DNA of 64,000 bases from Massospora cicadina (GCA_022478985.1 JAKSZP010008013.1:115879-179878), one strand, 5' to 3'. Counted from the stretch's first letter, positions 46,831 through 60,069 are shown. The notes: generated by a model not told the origin, from the sequence alone. Made by a program: numbers and translations.

Positions 46831-47373
46831 CTTTATTCAAGATCCTGTTGAAGGGTACATAAGGCATAGAAATCTCTCATGGACTAATTTTGCCCACAGT
46901 ACCATGGGTAACATTGGTTATAAAGTACTCAAAATCACTTTGCATATAATGCAATAGGAACCTGAACAGGTGACATCAAGCTTGTTGAGGTGACCCCTTG
47001 GAAACTTATGGTAAACCAGAATAGGATTCCATACTTGAAAGGTTGGCATGTTGGTCTTTTGCATAAGAATGAGCAGTTTTTCTGGAAATTACTTAAATAA
47101 TTTATTGGGTGGCATAGCTTGCAACTTAATACTACCTTCTTCTAAGGCCCTTATATCCAATTCAGAGATGCTGTGTATGGAGGAATCCAATAAGCATTAG
47201 ACACTACTAGGCAGCTGGGTTCTCGACCATATAGGGCTGTGAATACAAAACTCTTGAGTATTCATTAAACCTTATTTTTAAACCAATAGGATGCATGGTA
47301 AGTAGTGCTTCCAGCGCTTGGGGTTGGAAGAAGTCTTTTTAAAGGATAGAAATTAGGGCCTTGTTTGATCACT

Positions 47374-47850
47374 CTATTGACCCATTAGTATATGGTTGTA
47401 GGGGAAAATAATTTTTGGTTGAAAAATATAGAGTTTGTTCTTTGTACTTGATAGGTAATCAAGCCCATTATCCAAAGGTAATATTTGAGGCACTATGATG
47501 TGTGAAAATGGAACAAAAAGTACTAAGGTGTTAGCCTTTGCAGTTTCAGCAGGGTATGGATACTTCCTCACCCACTTAATCAAGTTATCTATTGTTAAAA
47601 GGATATTATGCACACTTAAGCCAGTGAGTAATGGACCCACCACGTCAGCACTTATGACATTAAAAAGACCTGACAGGGCCACAACCTAGTGTTAGTATTG
47701 GGGTCAAGAAAATACTAGCTCCTGCAAGCTAGGCAGGCCTTCAATATTCATGTATGGTTTCTACCACTTGGTCCCTTTAGCAACGCTTCTTTAACCACTC
47801 ATAGGTATTCTTCACTTCTCAATATACCGCATTTAAATGTTTTAAGGATG
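47374..47850 (-). pseudogene. Gypsy D integrase core
   Basis: A 102-aa open frame (47682-47374) contains ADVVGPLLTGLSVHNILL, TIDNLIKWVRKYPYPAETAK and VPQILPLDNGLDY, matching DxxGPLP...DxFTKWxxxxP...SDNGxxF of Ty3 integrases. Both catalytic aspartate positions appear kept (DVVGP and LDNG). Confidence 0.7.
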
Positions 47851-48779
47851 GCTTCAGTTCATGAAGAAGGGCGCACATATGGTAACCACTTTTATATCTA
47901 CTAGCTTATATAGCATTCCTTCTTATACTAGTGTTCTCAATCAACTTCTGCAGCTTGGCCTGAGTCTCTGGAGTCTCTAACTCACCTTCTGCTAGTCATT
48001 CAATTATGTCATAAAATAGGTCTTCTTTGGGAGTCAATACTTCTAGTAACGGACTTCTCAAAAGTCAGTCTGCATTATAAGGTCTTCTAGATCAATGTAT
48101 GTTTTTAAAGGCATACATTTGTAATTGTAAGGCCTATCTCACTAATCTAACATTGGAGCCTTTCATTTGTTGTAACCATTATAACGAAGCATGGTCAGTG
48201 ATAACCAAAAAATGCCTTAAATAGGTATGTCCTGTAGTGCTTTTTTCTTACAATACACACATTCACTCTTGTTTGTAACGCTATAATTCTACGCAGATTT
48301 AAATAGATTTTTGCTATAGTATGTCACCATATGTTAGCTTAATTCTCATCATGTTGGGCTAATATGGCTCCCACAGTCATGATATTAGCATCAGTGAACA
48401 GTAGGAAAGGATGGTCAAATTGTTAATGGACAAGGATAAGGTTCATACATAGAAACAATCTTGAAAAATAAATAACCTGTTCCTGTTCAGGTCTCCATTT
48501 AAAAACCTTTTACAAGAGATAGACTAGAGGTACTACTAGTTCAGCAATCATATTTAAACTGGCGGTAATACCCTTACCATCCCTTAGGAATACTTAGATA
48601 TTGTACATGTTTTAGGGGCGAGACATCTTCTTGATGTTTGTGTCCTTATCAGGTATGTATTGAATCACATATTTTATAACTTTGTTTACAAGTATTTCCA
48701 TTTTATACTAAAAGAGGAGAATTTTAAACTTGATTCTGAAGGATTCTTTACAAAGGCTATTGAAACCTTTTCTAAGTTG

Positions 48780-49260
48780 CTCCAAGTGTCCATTATAAGT
48801 CCTCAAGAATAAAATGGTCATTGTGGTAAATCATGACACGCAATTAATTCAAGTTTCATAGGATCCAATCATGTCCCTTCGGAATATGGCAGGTGCATGG
48901 CAAAGCCCATGGAGCATTCTTGTTGTTTAAAATAACCCTTCATTAGCTAAGGTGCACATTTTTTTTAATCCTCATCACTACTCTGATTTTCCAATATCCT
49001 CTGGAAAGATCCATTCAGAAAAACTTTATATTTTTACTTTAAGTGTAGTGAGTCAAAAATTTTGGGCAGGGGGTAGGCATCCTTTTTTGTTACAGAGTTG
49101 AGTCTCCAGTAGCTCATAATTACTCTATGACTACCAAAATTTTTTTGAATCAACAAGAGTGGTAAAGACCATGGACTACGCAAAGGTAACAATAAGCTGG
49201 ACACTAGTAGCTTCTTAAGATCAATGGCTAAAAAATCTTCTTTTGCCTCACTTTTTTAAC
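48780..49260 (-). pseudogene. Gypsy D reverse transcriptase
   Basis: SPWSLPLLLIQKNFGSHRVIM, then WRLNSVTKKDAYPLPKIFDSL (about 49215-49040), is the standard gypsy RT start. The catalytic YxDD box reads MIYHNDHFILED near 48830, with the first aspartate changed to N. Confidence 0.6.
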
Positions 49261-49929
49261 AAAGTTGGGTTGAGTATGAGAAACATTCCTATCTCAATAT
49301 GGTGTAGTACAATATCTAATTTTTTAAAATCATAAGTGGTAAAGAAGTAGTCAGCATATTCTTCCTGCAATTCTTGTACCTTTTCTGGGTTGTTCACTTG
49401 TCAACTCACTTCAAACTGAAGATTCTACCAGGGTCACAAAAAGGTTGGATCTAACCCCAAATTCACTTAGACTTCTAAAACTGTATACGTCATTACTGTT
49501 TTGATATCAATAGTCAGGCGTAAGCAACTAAGTATTGGGACCCACTGTCTTAAGATTTTTGGTTAAGTTAGCCATCAACGCCAATATTGTAATGACATAG
49601 GCTGGAATTATGATATCTGGACAGGTATAGAATTCCTTTACCACAGGGCTGTCCAATCCTCATATCTCCACTAGGTGTCCCAGTGGTATATTAGCATGGA
49701 TTTGGGTATTAACTATAACCTATCACTTTGGTGGTATCAGGATCAACTTTGGTAGGTAAAGGGGTATGTCCTCTTGTCCATCTACTATTGAATAAGGTAG
49801 CCGCAACTGAGAGCCTCACACATGGTACTTAATTTGGTTGTTCCAGTCTTTTTTTCAGAATGCGGCCATAGCTTTTATATCCATTTTAGTAGTTTGTAAA
49901 GTTTCAAATAGTAGCGGGGTTCTATGTCC

Positions 49930-50180
49930 CAATAGGTAGGAACTATTTGAATAGTGCACTATGGTAGAATAGGAACGGAAGAATTGGGTCCTAATATAAT
50001 GTTATAGTTTGAATTATCTATTGCTATGCCTGAAGTAACTTAGGCTGATTTACCAAACCAAATGGATGACAAGGAGTAGTCCCCAATATACAGTGTGCAC
50101 TGCAGCCCTGTAGTGCCATATTCGATGTAAAGGGGTAAATCAGGAGCGATATTAATTATTTTGATTAACGTTTAAGATAT
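49930..50180 (-). pseudogene. Gypsy D protease end
   Basis: Reads LYIEYGTTGLQCTLYIGD, then IAIDNSNYNIILGPNSS. The latter matches the YDxILGxD strand of retropepsins. The active-site triad itself is not visible. Confidence 0.45.
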
Positions 50181-51571
50181 AAAGTTCAAAAGAAAGCCAT
50201 TTTCATTAATAACATGAACAGTAACCTTGTGGACTTGTACAGAAACTGGGGTACCAAACTTACCAATTGAGGAGGCAGGATAAGAAATATTGATGATCAT
50301 TAAAAGAAAAGTAAGCAGTATGAAGTTCTTTATTGTCAAAGAAGATCAGTTCACTTACTTTTTCCTCCATTATGATTATGGTATCAGTTTTTGCATGTGT
50401 GATCAGATTGTTATAAAAATTAACAAGTTTGTCAACATAAAGTGTCACACTCTTCATGCTGACTTGTTTCTTCCACCTCCCTGGAACATCTTTTCTAGCA
50501 TCGCTTGGCAATGTGCAAGGACTATTACAATAAGTGCATCAAAGGTTTTTTATTTGTTTGAATTTCTACAACATGGACATGAGGTTGATTAGTGAAAGTT
50601 GTAGAAGGAACCATGGAAACTGGGGTCAAAAAAGTTATCTCTTAAGTGCCTCTCTTATTTCTTTTTTGAAGCAAAATTGTACTTGAGCCCACTCCTATGC
50701 AGCTGAAACTCAGGGTATGTACAAGAGCAGAACTAACCGCATTTGTAGAGTTGTCCAGAGCTATACAGTTAATGGTAGCCAAAGGTTGAGAGTGAGCGTA
50801 AAAGCAGTTTGAAATTTAGTCTGGGATTCTCCTTTGTTAAAGCGGAGTTATAAAATTGTGTTTTTGGTTTATGAGGGTCTGATTGTTATTAAATTCCTGG
50901 GTTTTTGCTTTTTAAATCTGACTCTACGTCTGACAATCTCTTAAATGGTGAGTCATAATTTTCTGTGACACGCTGTTCAGACAGGATTAAATATGGTATA
51001 ATTCTCTAGATTATTTATTTAGTTTGTCTTTTGTTTAAATGCATAAAAAATATCACAATTGTGAAAGAAGCGGCGGTATAGAGTTTAATGGCATTAGAAT
51101 GCTAGGTTTAGGTTATCTCAAGCTGCTGTGGCACCTCATGGTGGTGTATACTCACAACTTGAAGTATATGTTGAATTGCGGGATGGACAAAATGTCAAAG
51201 GTAATGCATAGCTCCTGATAATAAATCGCCATATGTCAACTGAATGAAGAATACAAATCCAACATGGTGGAGGGTACAGAGGTAGCATGGGACTGTTGGG
51301 AGTGACTTCCCGCTGAATAAATTCCATCCAGTGTTTGTTGTATGGTAAGGCCAATAATTTTATAATGAATTTGGTATCTCTTTTAGTAAAGATTAAGTAA
51401 AAAGAACTTTAAGGTAGCCTGAAATTCCAAGCTTTTAGATTATAGGACTCATTTCATTCATCAAAGTATAGATCCATCTTGACTTACTCCTTTCCCAGTA
51501 TGTGAGTAAATTCTCTTTACTAGAATTATTATCCATTTTTATTGACTTTATCTCTATAAACAGCTCGGAGA

Positions 51572-51589
51572 CCCCTCTACTGAGCACCA
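51572..51589 (-). promoter_or_regulatory. tRNA primer-binding site of gypsy D
   Basis: TGGTGCTCAGTAGAGGGG on the minus strand, next to the 5' LTR. It is nearly the same primer site as in E, F and G. Confidence 0.65.
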
Positions 51590-51591
51590 CT

Positions 51592-52102
51592 TTCTTGGCT
51601 TTTTATATAACTGTAATCTAAGGTTCAATTCTGGAGCTCAAAGCTGTCAACTTTAGGAGTTCTAGTCCTTTTAAGTAATAACCAAATAAGTTCATCCAAT
51701 AAAAGATATTATATGTTATAATATTTTTTTAAACCAAAATAATTTGACTTTTATAGAATGAGTTGAGAATTTATGCCATTGGGATCAGCTAGGATTCTCA
51801 CACTTAGAATCTTTCTGGTCATTCTGGATTGAAGGGCTAACTTGGGGTTTTATCGTTTTCCTGAATCTATAACCTTGTGACCTAATTAACATAGGGCGTC
51901 CAGACCAAGTAGTTTATGATATGAAACTTATCTAAGTGGGTGGCATAATGTATTTGTCATCAGGTGATGCCTCCCAATTTAATTCTTCTCTTAACATACA
52001 TCTACTTCTTCAGGAATCAAGGGCAAATATATAATGGTCAATAAACATGGAGTCAATTTAAAAGTGAGAAGTTCAACTTATTTGTCATCTCAACCCCCAA
52101 TA
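51592..52102 (-). repeat. Gypsy D 5' LTR
   Basis: Partner of 46316-46830, strongly diverged. It is followed on the minus strand by the primer-binding site. Confidence 0.6.
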
Positions 52103-52900
52103 ATTGGATTTATAAATTGATTGTACAATAGAAGCCTTGAGGGCAAAGTCATAGATCAGGGATTGTAATATTAATCTGATGCTTATAATCCACACAAGGT
52201 TTCAGACTGCCGTTAGGCTTCTGAGCAAAAACCACTGGGGATGAACTAAGGAAATTTTTTAATAATCCATCCCTTTGCTATATTATCATCTATCCACGCT
52301 TTTAAGGCTTGATCCTACTTAGAAATTTATGGATACAATGGCTAGTTGATTTTGATAAGTTAAAATGCCAGCGGGCTAGCTCAGATCAAACTCATGTGAC
52401 CTGAAAGATGATTAGTAATCTCTACACTAAAAAGGGGTTTTAAAAGGATAGATAATCTGAAGCATAGTGGGTAGGTCAATCACAGGTAATATATGAATCT
52501 TTACCATTGCCGCCGCTGCATTCCCTGTTTCCAAAAGTTGGGAGAAAAGGGATTTCACCCATATGTGTATTAGAGGTAAAGGTCAACATGTTCCTTTCTA
52601 AGTCTTTGCTCACCAATTGACAGTGCTACCATCCTGCACCCAGGGTTTTTGATATATTTTCTTTAAGGTGACTGAGAAGTTGGAAATAAACTCATGGTTC
52701 TGAGCTATGAACTGGAGTGGCTTGGAAAGAGGTATTGATACACTAGGAACATGTGGATCACCCATAACAAGCAAATCTTTGTAACTTTAAGATTTAAGGT
52801 TTGCGCAACTTGCATTAAAATGAGATTGCCAGTGGCTCCATAGTAAACCAGTGCTTTCCTTCATTTTTCTGAAACTTTCAATAGTAATGTGAATGGTGAG
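52103..52900 (-). pseudogene. Gypsy J, 5' part: protease and RT start
   Basis: The protease motif reads ALVYYGATGNLILMQVA (about 52850-52795), where related fungal elements have ALVDSGATGNFI, so the catalytic aspartate is replaced. The RT start reads ALKAWIDDNIAKGWI (about 52320-52270), then CVDY-like residues, matching the WIDENLAKGFI region of Tf1-like polymerases. It is separated from its continuation at 46315 by the whole of gypsy D. Confidence 0.6.
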
Positions 52901-53571
52901 CAAAAATAAAGCGCAATGAAATTTTTTCAAGACATAGAGTGTAAGAACACTTGTTCCTTATTCCATGACTACTGAAGTTTTGTGGCTTTTCTGTTTTTAT
53001 ACAAAAATTGTGATGGCATTGCTAATGCTATGCATATTATAAAGGTACTGATTGTGAATCTGAAGGGTCAGATAGGGTTGGGATTCAGACATATACACAT
53101 AAATAGTGTTCACATGACGCTTTGCTTTATTTGTCTTACTAAAAAATTTGATAGAGAGACACTGCAGGTTCTATTGGATCTAGAGGTATTACCACCTTCT
53201 ACAATGTTTTAGTGATATCACAGTATAGTCTTCAACGATGAGGTCATTAGTGTGAGATGACTACAAGTAAAGCATTTGGAGGGAGATACATAATAATATG
53301 ATCCACATTCCCAGGATTTTAAATAAAAATATTAGTTTCTCTAGATCAAATCTTGTTTAGTTTAGCCTCAATAGTAGTCACTAGTAGAGGTGTAACATGG
53401 TAAGAAAAAGTTCTATTAATAGCTATAAACAGAGGCTCTTATGACCCATGCGTTAGGGATTCTGCATTGAGCCAACCAAGTTTTTTGGTCTGTTTTTGTC
53501 TCCAAACCCTTAGCATTTGGAAACACAACATGACCAGAGTGTTGTGAGGTTGGGTTCCTTTGTTAAGATAC

Positions 53572-54180
53572 TAACATACCAAGAGAAGGTGGGATTCAGA
53601 CTAGGATATCTAATCGCATACAGTTTGAGCCACTATGCAATGCACCGCTGAACCTGTATTATGGGGATGAGTTGAGTTATAGGAAGATAATTGTGTGTAG
53701 TAATATATTACAGAGGTTGATGGTTTCTTAATAAATTTTCATTCTACGTTTATTGGTGAACCATGCATATAAGATACTGGCCATCTCTTCTATCTCATCC
53801 TGAGGCAAAATAGAAGTCCCATACAGATGCTACTTTGTATTACCTTATAATAAGTTCTTAATGAAAAGTGGGCAAATTTTAAGGAAATATTTATTTTAAA
53901 AAATAACAATAATGAAAAACCTGACAATTAACTGGGTACTAGGCTTTTATAATTAGACAGGTGAGATGGGATTAGACTTATGCTTAATATATGGTATTAA
54001 CAACGCTATCTTAAGAAGCCATATATTTGGGTTAAAAGCTACTTTTGATTTATAGATCTGAGTTCATAAAATTGACCTTCAATAATATCAATATTGGATG
54101 AAAATATAACATTAGTCTCAAAAGTTCATGTTAGTATTTGAACACAAGAATTTGCTTAATTGACTTTTATTGTTGACAAG
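53572..54180 (+). repeat. LTR-like repeat, possibly solo
   Basis: Begins TGTTAAGATACTAACATACC and is similar over about 600 bp to 40635-41180. No polyprotein was recognised beside it on the same strand. The region 52901-53571 holds a 76-codon plus-strand frame (52982-53212) without known motifs. Confidence 0.45.
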
Positions 54181-55379
54181 ATTAGCCCTGTTCCCTAACT
54201 TTTGTTTTTCCATATGTTCTTGTGATATTTATTTGATAGATTATTTTCCCTGGCATTGCTGAACTGGCCCACTTTCTTAGAGGTGCTGATTGATAGGGTT
54301 GATCCAGTTTCAATAAAGTTATTTATTTGTTCATAGGGTGCATTACAGAACAATATAAAAAGTATCATTCTCTGGTATGTGGAACTTTTACTCATGTTTC
54401 CAAGAGCGTTCAAACATATTAAACCTTGATATATTCTTTATGATGAATGTCCCTAGGCACTCCAGGGTTCCTCTAAGCTCTTATTGTCAAATCAGGCTAA
54501 GTCTAAACCTTCTATAGTAATTATTCTGGTTTTTGGCAGTCATTATCATTAAAGTAAACAACAACAAAAAGCAGAATCTGTAAAGGAGTTATTTATTTGT
54601 TTATTAAAAAGTAATATAGTTGATATTTGGATTAGGGTGTTAGAATTAGGACTTAAGAATAATCTCTCAGTTACTTCATAAAATGCTATTCTGCATTTCA
54701 AACTTGGTTTAAGAGCTAAAGGAGTCCAAATCCTTGATTCTAGCTGATCTTTGGGTTTCTTCTGCAAGTTATAATGTAATCTCTTTTGGCTCCCAGGCTC
54801 TTGCAGCTGTCTGTGTGGCCTTTTCTATGCCACCAATTTCTGCTGTGAAATTAATTAATTTCAAAATTTGGTAGCTCTATAATTAATTAAAGTCAATTAA
54901 ATGAGGAAGATTTCTTTATATGGAGTAACTGTAATTCAGCCATCATCAGTGGGAGCCCCCAAAAGTATAAAAGGGCTTCTCCAAGCATCATTTTTTACAT
55001 TGGTATATGTTCATTTTAAACTAGTATATATAATGGGCATCCTCTGATGTCATTGTTACCAGTCTGAAATTATTTTGGGGGTTAAGATTACAAAAAGGGT
55101 CTTTGTTGCAACAATTTTTAGATTGATCAAAGACTATAAAAGGTTCTGAAATATCATGAAATCTGATCTGATCACAAGCTAGGTTAGGAGGGATTTGATA
55201 ATTGTTAAGAATTTATAGGATTAGTACCATCGTTAGTATTAATAAGGTTGGGGTTTTCTGAAGAGTCCTTTGCATGGGGCGAGGATTTAACCCCTCTAAT
55301 TGAGCTTTTTCTCGACATTTCTCTCCTCAGAACAAGTCTAGAGAAAGACTTTAGATGCCACGTGTAGGCTAGTTTATAA
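54181..55379. other. No supported feature
   Basis: AT-rich, with short minus-strand frames (72 codons at 54413-54195 and 54767-54549) of no recognisable family. It probably includes the 3' end of gypsy K. Confidence 0.4.
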
Positions 55380-56203
55380 GTAATGTGAACTGTATTGTCC
55401 TTGATAAAACTTGGTTCTTTTTCTCCTGATAAAGGATGCAGGTCCCATCCAGACAGCCTGTAACTTCACAGGTCGTCCTCCACGCATATGGTAGAACATA
55501 ATTTTCCATCAAACCTCAAATATAGAAAGCTTAGATTTTTGTCACTCTCTTTAATACTCTCAATAAGCGGCTTCATAATTTAACACTGACGTTAAGTTTA
55601 CATTGATAAATTCCTCAGAAAATTCTTCTTGGTATCTTCCAGTATTAAATTTTCCTATTCTTTATACCACTGGGGGTAAAAAAACTCTTTAACGTGATTT
55701 TTCTCCCATATAAATTTTTAAAATGTTGACATTCCAATACTCTAAGGTTGCTTAACTAGTAAGTGGGCATGGGCGATGACAATAGATGTCCCATTTGTAC
55801 TAAGGTTAACTTCTATCTCTTTTACTATGGAACGAGGGTCCCAGCCACTTTTTACACACTTCCATTGCTTAAGGTTGAGTATGGCGTGGTATTGTTTCTT
55901 ATCTCCCACTAAGTCCATCAAGTGTCTCACAACATATGAAATAAAGTTTGTCTATTATCAAAAAATAGTATCTGTGGACATCTGTGCAAGTTTTAATCTG
56001 GTTTTACAATAATCTCATGGTAACTCTGGAGAAAAGGATTTAACTGAAATTAATTATACACACTTGATGAAGTGGTCTAATACAAGAATTATAAACTGAT
56101 TCTTACTTGATGACTTCAGAAACGGTCTTATAACGTTGATAAAGACGTTGTGAAAGGGTGCGCCTGGAGTGAAAGATTGGTTTTTTAAAATCTTTGGGAG
56201 TAA
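55380..56203 (-). pseudogene. Gypsy K, 3' part: integrase core and C-terminus
   Basis: From right to left on the minus strand: GAPFHNVFINVIRPFLKSSS, then NQFIILVLDHFIKCV (about 56160-56050), which is the PFxxVxxDxxGPLxxS...FxxxVxDHFTKW core. A 62-aa frame follows at 55930-55742, and then YHMRGGRPVKLQAVWMGPASF (about 55500-55430), the conserved GKPxKLxxxWxGPxxI element. The first catalytic aspartate is N. Gypsy F separates it from its own zinc domain. Confidence 0.7.
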
Positions 56204-56956
56204 TGTAGTAATACAGCTTAGGGGTGCTCACTGGTGCTTACGCCGCTGGATCTCACAAAAGATTTTAATAAAATATTAATAAAATGAACTAATAAAAACT
56301 GGGGTTTTATCGTTTTTATTAGGAGAATGGGGGTTCAACAAAAAGTGATCCCTTCCCAATACTTGACTATTAATATTTATACTGTTTTGAGGGTTGGAGA
56401 ATATTCAGAAATAGTTTTGGAATAGCTGCAATGTATTCTGAATTAGGAAATATGAGAAACTCTCCTGTCAGATCATGAGAGAGGTGAGTTACAGTTTTAG
56501 AAATTGACCATTGGGGTTTTGGGGCAGGATGTACCCATGCGGCAAGGTTTTGATGTACTGCAACTAATCACTGCTAGAGAAATTACTTTCACCTCAGGGT
56601 GCCTCCGCCGCGCCTATAAAAGGGGGTGGTACCTGCGTAGGTGTTGTGAAGGACTTGGTGATGGTTGGGAAAGTAACTTCCGCTGGTTACCTTGAAGTCC
56701 TTCATGTGATTAGCAATATCTGAGCAGTTGATTTTACCATTAATGCCCATGTAGGTTCAAACTAGTGTTACCCCAATTAATGGGGTTCCACCTAGAATTG
56801 GCCAGGGTCTTTTGGCCGATATCCCCGAGATTTTTGATAGGATTAAAATCGCACTTAGAGTCATCAGAAACACATAAATGGCTAACAGTGCCTCATTTTG
56901 GCTGAATTCGACCTAAGACATTCTTCTTCTGCAGCTGAGAGGGCAAATGTCTGACA
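56204..56956 (-). repeat. Gypsy F 3' LTR
   Basis: 753 bp, TGTAG to CTGACA on the plus strand (TGTCAG to CTACA in element sense). It aligns throughout with 61703-62445, for example CACCTCAGGGxGCCT and GGGGTTCCACC. It carries the putative promoter motif CCTATAAAAGG (56613-56623). Confidence 0.92.
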
Positions 56957-56970
56957 TTACCCCCTCAAGA
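56957..56970 (-). promoter_or_regulatory. Polypurine tract of gypsy F
   Basis: GAGGGGGTAA on the minus strand directly before the 3' LTR. Confidence 0.6.
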
Positions 56971-57041
56971 ATGGTGGGGGAGAATAAAGTCAAAAAAAGC
57001 ATCCATGTAACCAATTATAGTGATTCCAGTATCTAGCGATT

Positions 57042-57800
57042 TTATAGAGTATTCATTGCCTCGTTTGAAGGTGATGCTGAAGGGCCCTTCCCAGATTGAT
57101 CCAAGCTTACCGCTATAGGAGCGATGCAGTTATGGTAGTATAATACCATGTCAGAAACTTGGAATGTAGGTAGGGGAGTTCTAAGCTCATTGGCTGCCTG
57201 CCCTTCTTTTGCCACCATTTTTGCTAAATTAGACATTGCCTCTGATTGAAGTTGGATGATGCGTTGAGCCAATTGGCTCATAACTCTCTCAGAATCCTCA
57301 ACTCTAGAGGAGAATACATCCTTAACTATGAGAGCAGGTATTCCTAGTTCCCGCCTATACAGGACATGGAATGAGGACGTTTTCAATACCTGGTAATAAC
57401 TAATCTGGTAGGCCATGAGGGCACTGGGTAAGTATTGATTCCAGTGAAGTGGATCAGAAGAGCCCATTTTTTCATAAGATGAATACTAGGGTACCATTTG
57501 CTCTCTCCACAGTTCCGTAGGTAGAGTAAATGTATGGAGCCAAGAAAAGTTGTTGCACTCCCATAGAGGTGGCCAGGATTTTACTACTCTGAAGGTGAAG
57601 TTCTTCCCATTGTCTCAGAGTAGTACTTGGGGATAGCCATGTCGAGAGAAAATGTTTTGATGTAAAAAGGTGGGTGTGGCCTTGGCCGTTTGGGAAGGAA
57701 GAGCCACAGCTTCTAACCATTTAGTGAAATGATCAATAACTACTAGTATAAATTTGTTCCCATTAGTAGTCTGAGGAAGGGGACCTAATACATCCAAACT
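57042..57800 (-). pseudogene. Gypsy F integrase, broken
   Basis: Frame 57797-57615: MDVLGPLPQTTNGNKFILVV, then IDHFTKWLEAVALPSQTAKA and SRHGYPQVLL. The DNG follows in another frame. Frame 57467-57042 continues with DPLHWNQYLPSALMAYQIS and the C-terminal region. The core aspartates D (MDVLG) and D (DNGKNF) are visible. An upstream 88-aa frame (58215-57949) covers the spacer and zinc region. Confidence 0.8.
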
Positions 57801-58294
57801 GATGGTGTGGAACAGTTGTTGGGGGTAGTAGGTTGATACTGATATTGAGTCTCAAGACTAGATTGCTTCTTATACATAAGGCAAGCTTTCAAGACGTAAA
57901 ACAATTAATTCCATCATTCCATCCCAATAGTACTGATCCTTCATCCACTCATGCGTTTTCTTCACCCCTCCATGACCTAGGGTGGAGTGAGCTTCTAGGA
58001 TAGTGGGTACGCGTTCTGAGGGCCAAAGGCAAGGCAGCCATTTTCCTCATTTGTTTATACAACTTCTCATCCTCAACTTTTGTGTTGCAGGAGTGCTGGG
58101 ATAATATATTCTGGACGGGCTCATTATCATCTTCCCATATATTGGGGGTCATTAATAAATCATGCAACCTCTCCGCCTTACTGTTATCCAAATGGAAGAC
58201 TGGCAGTCTCATCACCCATTAACATTTTAGTGACGGGTTCCAGCACGGTGTTCAATCTTCATATTTTAAGGCTGGAGCTTTAGAGCCCAACGAG

Positions 58295-58756
58295 CTAACT
58301 AGCCAGTAGGTCCTTCATGTTTTGTAACCATTTTAATGAAGCGTGATCTGTAACCACAGTGTAGGCGGTCCCATACAGGAAATGGCGGTAGTGCTTTACA
58401 GCTAACAGAACAGCAAGGCACTCCTTCTCTGTTACAATGTAGTTGCATTCCACCCTTGACAGCATCTTACTGAAATAGGATATTGGATAATCTACACCTT
58501 CATCTAATTGGGCTAAGTTGGCCCCAATGGCATATTCTGAAGCTTTGGTAAACAGGATAAAAGGTTTATTGTAGTCTGGGTGTCTCAGAATAGTACATTG
58601 TTGTAACAGTTGTTTCAACATCTTGAAAGCAGCCTTTTGTTCAGCACCCCAATAGAAATGGGTGTTCTTAGTCAATAAACGAACAATTGGTTCGCTGATC
58701 TGGGAGAACTTGGGAATAAATTGATGGTTATACCCAATCATCCTAGAAATACCCAA
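58295..58756 (-). pseudogene. Gypsy F RT connection and RNase H, long open frame
   Basis: 153 open codons: IGYNHQFIPKFSQISEPIVRLL, then FYWGAEQKAAFKMLKQLL, ILRHPDYNKPFILFT, YAIGANLAQLDEG, CNYIVTEKECLAVLLAVKHYR, VVTDHASLKWLQNM. The first RNase H aspartate (usually TDAS) is K (TKAS), while the ECLA glutamate and the TDH aspartate remain. Confidence 0.85.
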
Positions 58757-58983
58757 ATGTCCCGCAGATTTTTAGGTGGAGGCATCTTCAAAATTTCTTT
58801 ACCCTTATCTAACATGGGTTGGATTCCTTTTTAGGAAATGGAGTGTCCAAGGAAATACAAATTTCTTTTGGAAGAAGGTACATTTTGAAGGACAACTTAA
58901 CATTTGACTTTTGTAATCTTTGGAACACCTCCTTCAGATGATCAAGATGTTTGTTGAAGGTTCATGAGAACACTGTAATATCA

Positions 58984-59470
58984 TCAATATATACAATGAC
59001 ACAAGTTAACTTCAGGTCCCGAAAATATGGTCCATTGCCCGCTGAAAAGATGCAGGCGCATTACACAACCCTTGTGGTAATCAGGTTGGTTGGAAGAAAC
59101 CCTCACTACAAATGAGAGCACATTTCTCCTGATCTTCAGGGGAAAGGTCCATTTGCCAATAGCCGCTAGCCAAGTCCATGGAGGAAAAGAAGTTAGAATT
59201 AGAGAGTTGGGCCAGGGCGTCATCAATAAGGGGGATATGATAACTATCCTTTTTTGCGAGATTATTCAAGTTTCAGTATTCCATAATGATCCAATGACCT
59301 CCGATTTTCTTTTTTAAGAGTAACAGAGGGGGATACCAAAGGCTTTGTGAAGGTACTAGCAACCTTAAATCTAGCAATTTCTGGAGCTCTGTCCTCATTT
59401 GCTCTCCTTCCACCTTCGACTTATGGTAAGGTTTTGACCAAATAGGGCAGGCATCACCCACATTGATGGA
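58984..59470 (-). pseudogene. Gypsy F reverse transcriptase, broken
   Basis: SLWYPPLLLLKKKIGGHWIIM (about 59350-59285) is followed by NNLAKKDSYHIPLIDDALAQL and FSSMDLASGYWQMDLSPEDQE (59269-59081 frame), standard Ty3 RT motifs. The YxDD region near 58990 reads IVYIDD in a different frame (plus-strand TCATCAATATATACAAT). Confidence 0.75.
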
Positions 59471-60069
59471 GTGACATCAGCCTTTCATGTGACCATAGCC
59501 ATGGTCAGATTTAGAAAAGATGTCACTATATTCATCTAATAAAGTATGAACTTTTTCAATTCAACTGGGGTTAACTCGTCTGAAATGTGAACGCTAGGTA
59601 GAGTGCACACCAGGTATTTGTAGGCAAACCCAAATCTGCAAAAGAGCCAATGGAGTGGATACGTTCAATATCTTCTACTGGAAGTAGGAAGCCTCAGCAA
59701 ATCCCCCGGTGTTTTCGAATGATCATGTCTTTTCTAGTGAGGTTTCACAGCAAAAGGGTAATAGGCCTCTAGTAGGCTGGGCCTAGTACCCCAGGCAATA
59801 CCCTAGGCTCCAAGGGGCTGAAGCCCTCAAGTCTTGTGATATGCAACAAGCAGTGGTGGGGGATTTGGATCGTAATTTTAGTGTCAACCACGCGTTGTTC
59901 CCCAATCTTAATTAATACCTCATCTGCAGCATAGAAAAGGATACTATCCCTTGCATCCACTGAATTGGGTAATTTCTTAGCGTGGCATCCCGAGGTGGAG
60001 TAACATAAAGGCATAGCTGAGATAGAATATTTGATCAGGTAAGAGCATTCATGCTTGCTGGGTTCTTTG

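Larger units (their letters stand above)
46316..52102 (-). mobile_element. Gypsy D, old LTR retrotransposon inserted in J
   Basis: Minus strand, about 5.8 kb, with a pair of diverged direct repeats (46316-46830 and 51592-52102) read as LTRs. Internal order from the right: primer site, gag-like frame (51354-51136), protease end, RT, RNase H, integrase. That is the Ty3 order. All domains are riddled with stops. Confidence 0.65.
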
